DNA of 12,916 bases. Origin: Pseudomonadales bacterium (lineage in GTDB: Bacteria > Pseudomonadota > Gammaproteobacteria > Pseudomonadales > DC-out160). The stretch is taken from assembly GCA_016765265.1 (NCBI GenBank), contig JAESQG010000075.1, positions 22,522 to 35,437 of the forward strand, in the 5' to 3' direction. The position numbers and the translations under genes are program-made. This document shows, piece after piece, positions 1-7,143 of this stretch; position 1 is the stretch's first letter, and the number at the start of each line of letters is the position of its first letter. The notes below the pieces were generated by a model that saw only the letters and a program-made list of their open reading frames with translations, searched no databases and had not been told where the DNA came from.

Positions 1-180
1 CAGGCTATGAGGACTAATATCTCTCACTCGGACGCCGGGAAGAGAGGGGATTGATATAGCACTTCATTTTGGCTGATCAAGCAGTATATTAATTGTATAC
101 AAAAACTTCCAGTACTTTAACCATCATGACTCCTAATAAAAAAACGTCAATGACGATTCAACTATAAGATATGATTGTTA

Positions 181-215
181 ATGTCATGACGAGGGAATAT
201 CCCTATTCATGACAT
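181..215. terminator. Strong hairpin downstream of yafJ
   Basis: A perfect 9-bp inverted repeat (ATGTCATGA / TCATGACAT) encloses a 2x2 mismatch and an inner 5-bp stem (AGGGA / TCCCT) with a 3-base loop. It starts about 14 bases past the yafJ stop codon on the minus strand, a natural place for an RNA 3' end. On the minus strand it is not followed by a T run. On the plus strand it is followed by a T-rich stretch (TTATAATTTT). It may therefore be a terminator for either direction, an mRNA-stabilising hairpin, or a dispersed palindromic repeat. The fold is seen directly; the role is inferred. Confidence 0.5.
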
Positions 216-228
216 CCTTATAATTTTG

Positions 229-1050
229 TCAAACACCGATTTTACTTTTATTTGACTGTTTTCCTACTGACAAATTCACTTTCCCTTTTTTGAGCACCAC
301 CATTTCACCAGGTGCCATAACATTCCATTTTTCATTGTTAGTGAGAGGCTGAGTTGCCACCACCGTCACAATATCCTTTTCGGTGGTCTCCTCCTTAAAA
401 TTAACAGTTAGATCTTCATCCTTGAGTTTCGCCTCCCCAAATGGCGCCTTGCGTGTAATCCAACACAACTGAGTACGGCAATAGGCAAGCATAAAGTGTG
501 AATCGCTCAGCAGCATATTGAAAACACCGAAATCACTGAGTTGATCGCATAAACTTCTTATGACAAGGAAAAGATCTTTTTGTCGGCGGGGTGGGTTGGG
601 AAAAGCAGATCTAAGGCTGTCTAATATCCAACAAAAAGCCAGCTCACTATCTGTGGTACCAATCGGACTATAGAATGGCCTCCCACTCTCTTTTAAACGC
701 CTAAGTTTTGATTTATTTAGCTGTCCATTATGTGCGAAGACCCAAGGTCTTCCCCATAGTTCTCGAGTAAATGGGTGTGTATTTTCCAAGCAAACTTTGC
801 CTGAATTTGCCTGTCGTATATGACTAATAACAATATGGCTTTTAATAGGATATTCACTTACTAGCCTAGCGATTTGGGATTCGGCTCCCGGGTGAGGATC
901 CTTAAACTCCCTCACTCCTCGACCCTCGTAAAATGCGATTCCCCAACCATCCCGATGGGGACCCGTCTTCCCGCCACGTTGCATTAAACCGGTAAAACTA
1001 AAACAGATATCAGTGGGTACATTTGCACTCATACCCAGTAGTTCACACAT
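229..1050 (-). CDS. yafJ: YafJ-type class II glutamine amidotransferase
   Basis: 273 residues, closely resembling E. coli YafJ (about 255) over nearly the whole length. Class II (Ntn) glutamine amidotransferases use the N-terminal Cys, freed by removal of Met, to hydrolyse glutamine; Cys2 is present (MCELLGMSANVPTD). Other seen hallmarks are DGWGIAFY (about 34-41), HIRQAN (about 77-82), NTHPFTRELWG (90-100) and HNGQL (107-111), which form the glutamine site and oxyanion pocket. No synthetase domain follows, so this is a stand-alone domain whose physiological acceptor is not established. The C-terminal extension rich in Lys and Ser is longer than in E. coli. The start is fixed by Cys2. A GAGG sequence lies upstream, but about 12 bases away, farther than usual. 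It is the last gene of the minus-strand series, 184 bases after the VWA gene, so it may have its own promoter. Confidence 0.95.
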   Translation of the reverse strand: MCELLGMSANVPTDICFSFTGLMQRGGKTGPHRDGWGIAFYEGRGVREFKDPHPGAESQIARLVSEYPIKSHIVISHIRQANSGKVCLENTHPFTRELWGRPWVFAHNGQLNKSKLRRLKESGRPFYSPIGTTDSELAFCWILDSLRSAFPNPPRRQKDLFLVIRSLCDQLSDFGVFNMLLSDSHFMLAYCRTQLCWITRKAPFGEAKLKDEDLTVNFKEETTEKDIVTVVATQPLTNNEKWNVMAPGEMVVLKKGKVNLSVGKQSNKSKIGV

Positions 1051-1073
1051 TTAAATTACAGCCCTCGTCTAAA

Positions 1074-1129
1074 GAAAAACTCTACAAAGACACTCCCTAT
1101 ACAGACTATATAGAAAAACTCGACAAAGA
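1074..1129. repeat. Direct repeat pair upstream of yafJ
   Basis: Two 17-base copies, GAAAAACTCtACAAAGA (1074-1090) and GAAAAACTCgACAAAGA (1113-1129), differ at one base and start 39 bases apart, close to four helical turns. They sit directly upstream of the yafJ start in the 184-base gap after the VWA gene. On the minus strand each copy holds TTTGT(C/A)GAG followed by a T run, and the region between contains TATATAG and TGTATAG, so the pair overlaps where a yafJ promoter would be expected. It could be a paired protein-binding site; no regulator is recognised. Confidence 0.5.
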
Positions 1130-1234
1130 TATCACAGAATAATTTTTTAAATTTAGAATCCAATGGTCAAAAACTACGGCTCGATAATGGGATTAGCAGC
1201 GGCATGATCAAACCGATATTTCTCCGACGGCATA

Positions 1235-3607
1235 CTAAAGACTTAAGTCCTCGTCGGTTTCATCATCGCCATCGGGGCCCGACAATTTCTCCTCAATATC
1301 ATCAAGGGTTATATCGGTTTCCGTGTCCTCCTCAACCAACGCAGCTAAATCGGCTTCCAAGTCAAATTCATCAGAATCAACATTATCGTCTACTTCCGGC
1401 TCAGCCTTTTCTACTTCGGGATCTCCTTCAGTGGAGATATCATGCTCATCGCCCGATGATACGCCTAAATCTGGCTCATCCACAGCTGGAGGAATGGGCG
1501 CCTCAACGGCCACCACGGTATCCTCATTCTCAGCGTTAAATTCGTCCTGATTTTCATCCTCGGTATCTGACAAATCAAAATCTTCATCATCATCGCTCTC
1601 CGAAGCAACAATTTCTAAGTCATCTTCGTCGTCTTCCAGATCCTTCCGCGACATAATTTTTCGGTATATAATAAACCCGAAACCGAATAAAACTAGGTTA
1701 ATCCCGGCAACAATTCCGGCAAGAACCATCTTATTCATATTCTTAATCATATCTATGATAGAAGTTGATTCTTCCTCGAAACCTACGTCTTCTTCCTCCA
1801 CCGGAGTCTCTTCTTCAACAGTCTCTTCCATGAAAAGCTCTTCCCCGTCTGCCCCATCTTCTGGTGCCTCCATTGGCTCAATCTCGGGTTCCACTTTCTC
1901 AACATCAGGCTCTTTCTGCACAGACTCCATCGTAGTGGATTCAGCCCCAATTTCGGTAACTGGATCTGAGTTCATAGCCCCCGTAACCTGGTAGTCTATA
2001 TTATAGGGCCCTTGCATAAGCGATATTTTTCGCGCCGCTCCCGGCGCACTGTTAACCTCTAACATCACTCGATAAATACCGATCCCCCCATCATTTTTTA
2101 TATCTACTCGCCAACCACCAAAAGGAGTAGATTTCGCTTTTGCAGTTGTAAGACTACCCATTGGTTTTGTGATTTTAGCCGAAATCACTAACTCCTCTTT
2201 AGGAATAATTCCGCCTTTAGGTAAAATATTCAAGAAAAATTTGGGCCCTCCATCCTCATCCTCTTCTTCAACAATTAGGACTTCAAGCACTTCCTTATGA
2301 ACTGTGAGCTTTAGCTTTTTCTTTCGTTGGAAGGTTTTCCCATCGACGATAACAGTGAGTTCATGATGACCTGGGAGCAAGGTTTTATTTAAACGAGCAG
2401 TATAAACGCCATTCTTAGGAATTTTTACCTTGCCTTCTAAATGAGAAGTCAGTTTCCCCTCCCAAGTTTTGTCGCCGTCAAAGTATTGCTGCCGGAAAGT
2501 AATATCTAGCAATGACAGAAACTCAGGTTTTCTTATTGTCACATCACCTTCGCTTAAGGAAACCGACATTTCCAACACTTCACTTTGCACGATATTTGTG
2601 GGTAAACCGGACATCGACAGTTTTAAATCACTGACCACCGTCACTCGATTATCGGGATCAACATCAGCAAGTAAGGTCCATTCCCCACCAAGGGGCTGGT
2701 TAATGGTAATCAAGTCATAACTACTATCACTAAACCAATTCATGTCTTTTAGTTTGTCGTTTTGACTCACCACTTTGCCATTTGGCATTTTCAATTGACT
2801 GGCAATACTGCCTGGTATTCGAAAAATCAAGACAGTAAACTCATCGACACTGCCGTCAATTGAAAATCGATTGCCCGTAATGGGCACTTGTTCTTGCTCT
2901 ACAGACTGATCGAACGCGGCAACGAATACCTTTAACAACTCGTCGGCATTATTAACAACTGCAAATTCTCCATCCGTACTCAATGCTAAGGTTTGCAATA
3001 GTTCAACGTCGGCATTTTGTGACAGCGCAATCGTATGTATTTTTACACCAGCCCTTTTTAAGCGTGGCAATAACACCTCAAGTATCCTTTTTCTCTCCTT
3101 CTCATTTAGATTATTATCCCGAGAAATATCCACCATTCCGTCGGTTAGGAGTATCATGCTTCGTTGGGTATTGGGATCCGCTTTCGTCCATCCGAAACTG
3201 GCTTTTTCCATGGCTGAGCCAATATTGGTAAACTGGCCAGCATAATTGATTTTGTTTGCCTCCCTCTTAGCCATATTTTTCCACTGCGGGGTGACGGCAC
3301 GAAAAGGGACTAACATATTGACGTAGCGCCCAAAAGTCCATACGCCCGCATTGCATTCGCGAGGCATTAAATTTAGCAAGAGTTTTAACGCCGGAATTCG
3401 TAGGTTATTAGGATCGTTTTTTTTCATGCTGCCCGAAATATCGATTAGCACTCGCATATCAGTTAGCGCAGGGGGTGGTAATTTGGCAAAGGATGCCGAG
3501 GGGAACAAGGCCGTGGAAATAAATACAGTAGAAATAAATGCCGTAGAAATCACTAGATAAGGAAGGATAACAAACAGTCTTAGTACTTGAGTTGTAGCAC
3601 GATGCAT
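1235..3607 (-). CDS. Membrane-anchored VWA-domain protein with acidic tail
   Basis: 790 residues from the preferred ATG at 3607, which has GGTGA about 10 bases upstream; a GTG at 3622 would add five residues. Layout: signal peptide 1-41 (hydrophobic core, probable cleavage after SASFA), then a von Willebrand factor A domain of about 50-235 with an intact metal-binding MIDAS motif DISGS (Asp56-Ser58-Ser60) and a later LLTDG strand. A long beta-rich region of about 245-560 follows, then a Glu/Pro-rich spacer, one membrane helix (about 627-648) followed by RKIMSRK, and a strongly acidic tail of about 652-790. The predicted topology is type I: VWA domain in the periplasm, acidic tail in the cytoplasm. 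It resembles the gammaproteobacterial TIGR03503 family of unknown function; that assignment is from memory. VWA domains usually bind protein ligands through a divalent cation, so an envelope assembly or adhesion role is only inference. Confidence 0.9.
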   Translation of the reverse strand: MHRATTQVLRLFVILPYLVISTAFISTVFISTALFPSASFAKLPPPALTDMRVLIDISGSMKKNDPNNLRIPALKLLLNLMPRECNAGVWTFGRYVNMLVPFRAVTPQWKNMAKREANKINYAGQFTNIGSAMEKASFGWTKADPNTQRSMILLTDGMVDISRDNNLNEKERKRILEVLLPRLKRAGVKIHTIALSQNADVELLQTLALSTDGEFAVVNNADELLKVFVAAFDQSVEQEQVPITGNRFSIDGSVDEFTVLIFRIPGSIASQLKMPNGKVVSQNDKLKDMNWFSDSSYDLITINQPLGGEWTLLADVDPDNRVTVVSDLKLSMSGLPTNIVQSEVLEMSVSLSEGDVTIRKPEFLSLLDITFRQQYFDGDKTWEGKLTSHLEGKVKIPKNGVYTARLNKTLLPGHHELTVIVDGKTFQRKKKLKLTVHKEVLEVLIVEEEDEDGGPKFFLNILPKGGIIPKEELVISAKITKPMGSLTTAKAKSTPFGGWRVDIKNDGGIGIYRVMLEVNSAPGAARKISLMQGPYNIDYQVTGAMNSDPVTEIGAESTTMESVQKEPDVEKVEPEIEPMEAPEDGADGEELFMEETVEEETPVEEEDVGFEEESTSIIDMIKNMNKMVLAGIVAGINLVLFGFGFIIYRKIMSRKDLEDDEDDLEIVASESDDDEDFDLSDTEDENQDEFNAENEDTVVAVEAPIPPAVDEPDLGVSSGDEHDISTEGDPEVEKAEPEVDDNVDSDEFDLEADLAALVEEDTETDITLDDIEEKLSGPDGDDETDEDLSL
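3506..3550 (-). repeat. Degenerate 15-bp x3 repeat in signal peptide
   Basis: Three adjacent 15-base units inside the VWA gene encode ISTAF-ISTVF-ISTAL (residues 20-34), the hydrophobic core of the signal peptide. On the plus strand the units are aaatgccgtagaaat, aaatacagtagaaat and caaggccgtggaaat. The copies have diverged, so this is older than the perfect repeats elsewhere in the window. It lengthens the signal-peptide core in frame. Confidence 0.7.
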
Positions 3608-3644
3608 TATGTCATTCACCACAAAATCTTATTCGCTTTGGGTA

Positions 3645-3672
3645 TATATAGTCTATTTTCCTCAAATAACAA
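3645..3672 (-). promoter_or_regulatory. Candidate promoter for the VWA gene
   Basis: Read on the minus strand, TTGTTA (3672-3667) is separated by 16 bases from TATATA (3650-3645), about 40 bases before the start codon of the VWA gene. The -35 matches the sigma-70 consensus at four of six positions. The 126-base gap after the upstream membrane-protein gene makes an internal promoter plausible. Unverified. Confidence 0.35.
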
Positions 3673-3679
3673 TAAGATA

Positions 3680-3711
3680 TGGACCCAGAACACCGTGTAA
3701 CACAGGGACCA
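3680..3711. repeat. Imperfect inverted repeat TGGACCC / GGGACCA
   Basis: TGGACCC (3680-3686) faces GGGACCA (3705-3711), pairing at six of seven positions; a smaller GTGT-A-ACAC palindrome lies between the arms. It lies between the small membrane-protein gene and the VWA gene, just upstream of the candidate VWA promoter. It could be an operator or a weak transcript end for the upstream gene; no T run follows on the minus strand. Confidence 0.35.
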
Positions 3712-3733
3712 GGAATAGCGATAATTATTTATA

Positions 3734-4075
3734 TTATTGGGTATTTTTATCAAATAACCGACTCACCAAATGATGAACGATCAGGAATAAACAAGCCACG
3801 AAGCCGGTAATCACTAGTGGCATTAACGCCCGCAATGAGTCCTCTTGGTCTATAACCAAATTATCGAATGCCAATACCATGAAAGCAGGCGCCATCAAAC
3901 CTTGCCCCTCATTTACGAACCAAGGTGTAAATATCAAAACTAGTGCTAATGCCTTAATTAAAGCGCCTAATTGTCGCGGTAAAAATTGGGCCATTTTTGA
4001 CACTACCAGCATCGCGAATATGCCCGCTACGACATAAATCACCCAAACAATCATATATTCAAAATTGGTTAGCAT
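3734..4075 (-). CDS. Small polytopic inner-membrane protein, unknown
   Basis: 113 residues, mostly hydrophobic, with three or four likely membrane helices (about 8-26, 36-51, 58-75 and 85-104) separated by short polar loops; the middle contains FTPWFVNEGQG. It ends in a charged tail (SRLFDKNTQ). There is no recognisable enzymatic motif, and I cannot name the family. It starts 56 bases after ycgN on the same strand and precedes the VWA membrane protein by 126 bases, so it may be co-transcribed with ycgN. The hydrophobic pattern and the position in a dense gene series make it very likely real. Ribosome binding is weak (GAG about 8 bases upstream). Function unknown. Confidence 0.85.
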   Translation of the reverse strand: MLTNFEYMIVWVIYVVAGIFAMLVVSKMAQFLPRQLGALIKALALVLIFTPWFVNEGQGLMAPAFMVLAFDNLVIDQEDSLRALMPLVITGFVACLFLIVHHLVSRLFDKNTQ

Positions 4076-4131
4076 AGTCAGAACTCAGCACCATCAATTC
4101 TCAGAATAGTATAGGTTAACCGATGTAGTCT

Positions 4132-4575
4132 TCAGTCAACCCAAGTTATAATACGATCCTCCCAGTCATCTTCGTTTACGTTCGCTTCTGATATCACTTT
4201 GCCTTGGATAGACACACCAGCATTTTGAACACTTTTATTATCCTTAGACAATAAGGGATGCCATTCGGGTAAATCACCCGTGTCGTGCAGGACTTTATAG
4301 GAACAAGAAGACGGTAACCAATGAAAACGGTCTATATCTTCATAGGTCAGTTTGACACACCGCGGAACTAAAACTGAGCGCTTCTGGTACTGGGTACATT
4401 GACAGGTACTCTCGTTAAAATACCGACAGACCACATCAGTGTAGTAAACATCTCCCGTGTCCTCATCTTCCAGTTTTTGAAGACAGCAGCGGCCACAGCC
4501 ATCACATATTGACTCCCATTCGCTGGGCGTCAATGCATTCATGGGTTTATTTTTCCAAAACATTTTTTCGCTCAT
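4132..4575 (-). CDS. ycgN: YcgN family cysteine-cluster protein
   Basis: 147 residues, the usual length for the YcgN (UPF0260) family, which belongs to the wider CxxCxxCC zinc/iron-chelating group. Seen directly: C24xxC27xxC30C31 (ICDGCGRCC), then Cys50, Cys58, Cys60 and Cys73, giving eight conserved-looking cysteines able to hold a metal or Fe-S centre. The C-terminal part carries the aromatic-rich LPSSCSYKVLHDTGDLPEWHPL region typical of the family. Biochemical function is not established. The start ATG overlaps the ycgL stop codon by one base (TAATG), with no good Shine-Dalgarno sequence, so translation is probably coupled to ycgL. Confidence 0.95.
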   Translation of the reverse strand: MSEKMFWKNKPMNALTPSEWESICDGCGRCCLQKLEDEDTGDVYYTDVVCRYFNESTCQCTQYQKRSVLVPRCVKLTYEDIDRFHWLPSSCSYKVLHDTGDLPEWHPLLSKDNKSVQNAGVSIQGKVISEANVNEDDWEDRIITWVD

Positions 4576-4865
4576 TATTTCTTTTGTTGCTTCTCAAGAT
4601 GCTCTGCTAACAAATTTTCCTGGGGTGGGGGCATTTGCAGATAAAATCCATTTTTTTTCAGCTCAGAAATCACTTTGGAAATGTCTGCTAGGGATAACGA
4701 TCTTCCCTCTTTCAACACCAAGTCCATCACGTGCTTAGGCTTACCAAACATCGTTAATAAGGGAGCCGGAACGCCTTTAAGCCCGTTACTTTTTGGCACA
4801 TAAAGATACATCCCCTCTGCTTTTTCGCTTTTGTAAATTGAACACAGGTTAAGATAAGTCTTCAT
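4575..4865 (-). CDS. ycgL: YcgL domain-containing protein
   Basis: 96 residues, slightly shorter than E. coli YcgL (about 108). Family features seen: N-terminal CSIYKSEKAEGMYLYV, the central VPAPLLTMFGKP, and C-terminal GFYLQMPPPQENLL. The family is a small soluble alpha/beta fold of unknown biochemical role, found mainly in gammaproteobacteria. The start overlaps the rnd stop codon by four bases (ATGA) and has a good AGGTGA six bases upstream inside rnd. It ends in a one-base overlap with ycgN. The rnd-ycgL-ycgN arrangement points to a shared transcript and perhaps a shared RNA-related role, which is inference only. Confidence 0.95.
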   Translation of the reverse strand: MKTYLNLCSIYKSEKAEGMYLYVPKSNGLKGVPAPLLTMFGKPKHVMDLVLKEGRSLSLADISKVISELKKNGFYLQMPPPQENLLAEHLEKQQKK

Positions 4866-6037
4866 CTCGCGTCACCTACTACAAATCTCTTTAATTCACC
4901 TTGATGGGCATCCAGTAGTTCAATCAAGGGCTCAAGAACAACATCAGATCGCCAACCTTTAAACTCTTCGGGAAGTTGAATGTCATCCCCACTTGCCGCG
5001 GATTTCACATAGCATGTCATCAACGCTTCCAACAATTTTTTTCGGCAAAGTACTTCGGGGGGCAGGTCGAATTTTTCAGCATTTGCTCTAATCACCACCT
5101 TTAGTTTTTTTGCTACCGATGGGACGGCTTTTAAAAGCGGTTCGAGTACTGGAATTGGCAAATGATCATCCCCCGCAATTTCGGCTTCTTCCATCTTGGC
5201 TAACAGCAAATCACCGTATCGCCTCAATATCCCTGGCTTAAACCCAGAGATATTTGACAACTTAGATTTCGAGTTGGGCTTTTGACGAACAATGTCCAAC
5301 AACAAAGCATCGCTAATCAGAAAACTTCGCGGAATATCAATACGACGAATTTCCTCTTCACGCCACTCACTTAACACTTTTAAAATGGCTAGCTGGCGGG
5401 GAAGAAGCTGCCAGGCATTACCGACATGTCGATAATAATCTCTCGCAAGGATTTCTCGCCGCCCCTTTACCACCAATAGGTGACAGTCTTCTTTTACCCA
5501 ATCTAATCGATCTAACTTTTGCAGCCGCGCCATCAGACCTTGATAAATTTCTTCTAAATAAAGCACATCCAAAGCAGCATACTCTATCTGGTCATCAGAA
5601 AGCGGACGTTGCAGCCAATCAGATCGCGTTTGATGTTTAGGGATGTCAATTCCAAGCATCTCTTTCACCAATCCCTGGTATCCCATTTGAGGACGAAAAC
5701 CAGCATAGGTGGCAGCGAGCTGAGTATCAAATAATGGCTCGGGGACTGCACCACATAGTCGGTACAATAGTTCAAGATCCTCGCCGCAGGCATGCATCAA
5801 CTTTAAAGACGCGGGGTCGAGCAGTGCTGATTTATAACTTTCCACAGAAACCGACAGCGGATCGATCAGTCCAATTTGCCCTTCCACCGCTAATTGAATG
5901 AGTCCGGGTATAGCATAAAAGGTTCGGCTGCGTTCAAACTCAGTATCAACGGCAATGATCGTGCTCCCCCGGCACTGCTGGGCATACTGCTGAGCAGAGG
6001 AATCACTATCAATATATTGAGTTACTAGTGTACTCAT
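4862..6037 (-). CDS. rnd: Ribonuclease D
   Basis: 391 residues from the preferred ATG at 6037, four bases after the recR stop; an in-frame ATG at 6070 inside recR would add eleven residues with no family match. RNase D is a 3'-5' exoribonuclease that trims tRNA and other stable RNA precursors. The DEDD-type catalytic residues are visible: Asp31 and Glu33 in DTEFERSRTFY, Asp86 in HACGEDLELLY, and Tyr152 with Asp156 in IEYAALDVLYL. The TRSDWLQRPLS segment (136-146) is a family signature. An HRDC-type RNA-binding domain follows (about 205-285, including EEEIRRIDIPRSFLISD), then a second helical C-terminal region. All catalytic positions are intact, so the enzyme should be active. It is in tight series with recR upstream and ycgL downstream. 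Confidence 0.97.
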   Translation of the reverse strand: MSTLVTQYIDSDSSAQQYAQQCRGSTIIAVDTEFERSRTFYAIPGLIQLAVEGQIGLIDPLSVSVESYKSALLDPASLKLMHACGEDLELLYRLCGAVPEPLFDTQLAATYAGFRPQMGYQGLVKEMLGIDIPKHQTRSDWLQRPLSDDQIEYAALDVLYLEEIYQGLMARLQKLDRLDWVKEDCHLLVVKGRREILARDYYRHVGNAWQLLPRQLAILKVLSEWREEEIRRIDIPRSFLISDALLLDIVRQKPNSKSKLSNISGFKPGILRRYGDLLLAKMEEAEIAGDDHLPIPVLEPLLKAVPSVAKKLKVVIRANAEKFDLPPEVLCRKKLLEALMTCYVKSAASGDDIQLPEEFKGWRSDVVLEPLIELLDAHQGELKRFVVGDAR

Positions 6038-6041
6038 GGTG

Positions 6042-6680
6042 TTACATCTTTTTCCGGCCGGACAAGGCATGAGCTAAAGTACCACTGTCGACGTATTCAA
6101 TCTCACCCCCGACGGGCACACCATGAGCTATTCGTGTAATATCCACTTGACTCCTGTTTTTATCAGTCTCTACTTCAATGCTAAGGGCTACTACATTATT
6201 GATCGCTTCTGCGATGTAGTGTGCCGTTGCATCACCTTCTACCGTAGGATTGGTAGCCAAGATAATTTCTTTAATTTCTTCGTGCATAACCCTGTCAACC
6301 AATAAATCTATTCCAATATCATCGGGACCAATACCGTCCAACGGGGATAAATGCCCCATCAATACAAAATAGGATCCGTGGTATCCCCCTGTTTGCTCAA
6401 ATGCGATAACATCAATCGGGCTCTCCACGATGCACAGTTTGCTGTTATCCCTAGAGGGGTTCAAACAAATTTCACAATGCTCCTGCTCTGCAAAATTACG
6501 ACAAATTTGGCAATGCTTCACTTCTTCCATAGCAATAGCAAGGGCCTTAGATAATGTCACGCCACCGCGCCGGTTTCTCTCAAGCAGATGTAAGGCCATG
6601 CGTTGGGCAGATTTAGGGCCCACCCCAGGTAAACAACGAAAGGCATCAACTAACTGGGTAATACGTGGACTTAAAGACAT
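6042..6680 (-). CDS. recR: Recombination mediator protein RecR
   Basis: 212 residues (E. coli RecR about 201). RecR works with RecF and RecO to load RecA on gapped single-stranded DNA bound by SSB. Domains seen in order: an N-terminal helix-hairpin-helix (about 10-37, CLPGVGPKSAQRMALHLL), a four-cysteine zinc finger (Cys57, Cys60, Cys69, Cys72 in CQICRNFAEQEHCEIC), a Toprim domain (about 80-175, starting CIVESPIDV) and the C-terminal ITRIAHGVPVGGEIEYVDSGTL that forms the ring contacts. The extra C-terminal residues end in GRKKM. The gene starts 15 bases after ybaB with only a weak ribosome-binding site, suggesting translational coupling. dnaX-ybaB-recR is a classical bacterial gene order. Confidence 0.98.
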   Translation of the reverse strand: MSLSPRITQLVDAFRCLPGVGPKSAQRMALHLLERNRRGGVTLSKALAIAMEEVKHCQICRNFAEQEHCEICLNPSRDNSKLCIVESPIDVIAFEQTGGYHGSYFVLMGHLSPLDGIGPDDIGIDLLVDRVMHEEIKEIILATNPTVEGDATAHYIAEAINNVVALSIEVETDKNRSQVDITRIAHGVPVGGEIEYVDSGTLAHALSGRKKM

Positions 6681-6695
6681 TTATATAAGTACCAT

Positions 6696-7019
6696 TTAAA
6701 AGGGCATTTTAAAACCAGGAGGGATGGGAAAACCAGAGGTGATTGACGCTACTTTTTCTTTATTAAATTCATCTACTTTTCGGACAGCATCATTTAGCGC
6801 AGCAGCCACTAAATCTTCTACGACTTCTTTGTTCTCGCTAAATAGGCTTGAATCGATTTCAACCTTCTTTACATCATGGCGTCCGGTCATAATAATTTTA
6901 ACCATCCCCGCACCGGACTCACCAATGACCTCCGCCTGAGCCAATTCTTCCTGCACTTTTTGCATCTGTTCTTGTACTTTTTTTGCTTGCGACATAATGT
7001 CGCCGATGGAATCTTTCAT
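6696..7019 (-). CDS. ybaB: YbaB/EbfC nucleoid-associated protein
   Basis: 107 residues, the normal length. The family forms small dimers that bind DNA and act as nucleoid-associated proteins. The N-terminal amphipathic helix (MSQAKKVQEQMQKVQEELAQ), the central GESGAGMVKIIMTGRHDVKKVEID and the C-terminal PPGFKMPF are all diagnostic. The start at 7019 has a strong AGAGG seven bases upstream; an internal Met at residue 9 is a less likely alternative. It lies between dnaX and recR as in most gammaproteobacteria, but here the gap from dnaX is 124 bases and holds a 13-bp tandem repeat. Confidence 0.97.
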   Translation of the reverse strand: MKDSIGDIMSQAKKVQEQMQKVQEELAQAEVIGESGAGMVKIIMTGRHDVKKVEIDSSLFSENKEVVEDLVAAALNDAVRKVDEFNKEKVASITSGFPIPPGFKMPF

Positions 7020-7037
7020 ATGTAACCTCTTACTTCA

Positions 7038-7070
7038 TTTTGCTTTATCTTTTTGCTTTATCTTTTTGCT
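7038..7070. repeat. 13-bp tandem repeat between dnaX and ybaB
   Basis: About two and a half copies of a TTTTGCTTTATCT-like unit with exact 13-base spacing (guanines at 7042, 7055 and 7068). It lies in the non-coding gap just upstream of the ybaB ribosome-binding site. It is likely the product of slippage or local duplication. No function can be read from it. Confidence 0.75.
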
Positions 7071-7143
7071 GAGATTAGCCTATCCTCTCAGCGCTACACC
7101 GACTCGCTACCCATTTCTATTCTTAAAGTTAAAGTGTAGGCGG

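Noticed and set aside
1..54. Open frame of 17 codons running in from the left edge on the plus strand
   Set aside because: It ends at a TGA at 52-54 and is too short to distinguish from chance; nothing recognisable in NISHSDAGKRGD.
1323..1994. Serine-rich plus-strand frames opposite the VWA gene
   Set aside because: They are antisense shadows of the acidic, Glu/Asp-rich coding sequence.
6038..6070. Upstream rnd start inside recR (ATG at 6070)
   Set aside because: The added eleven residues (MPCPAGKRCNT) match nothing in RNase D, and the ATG at 6037 lies four bases after the recR stop, as expected for coupled genes.
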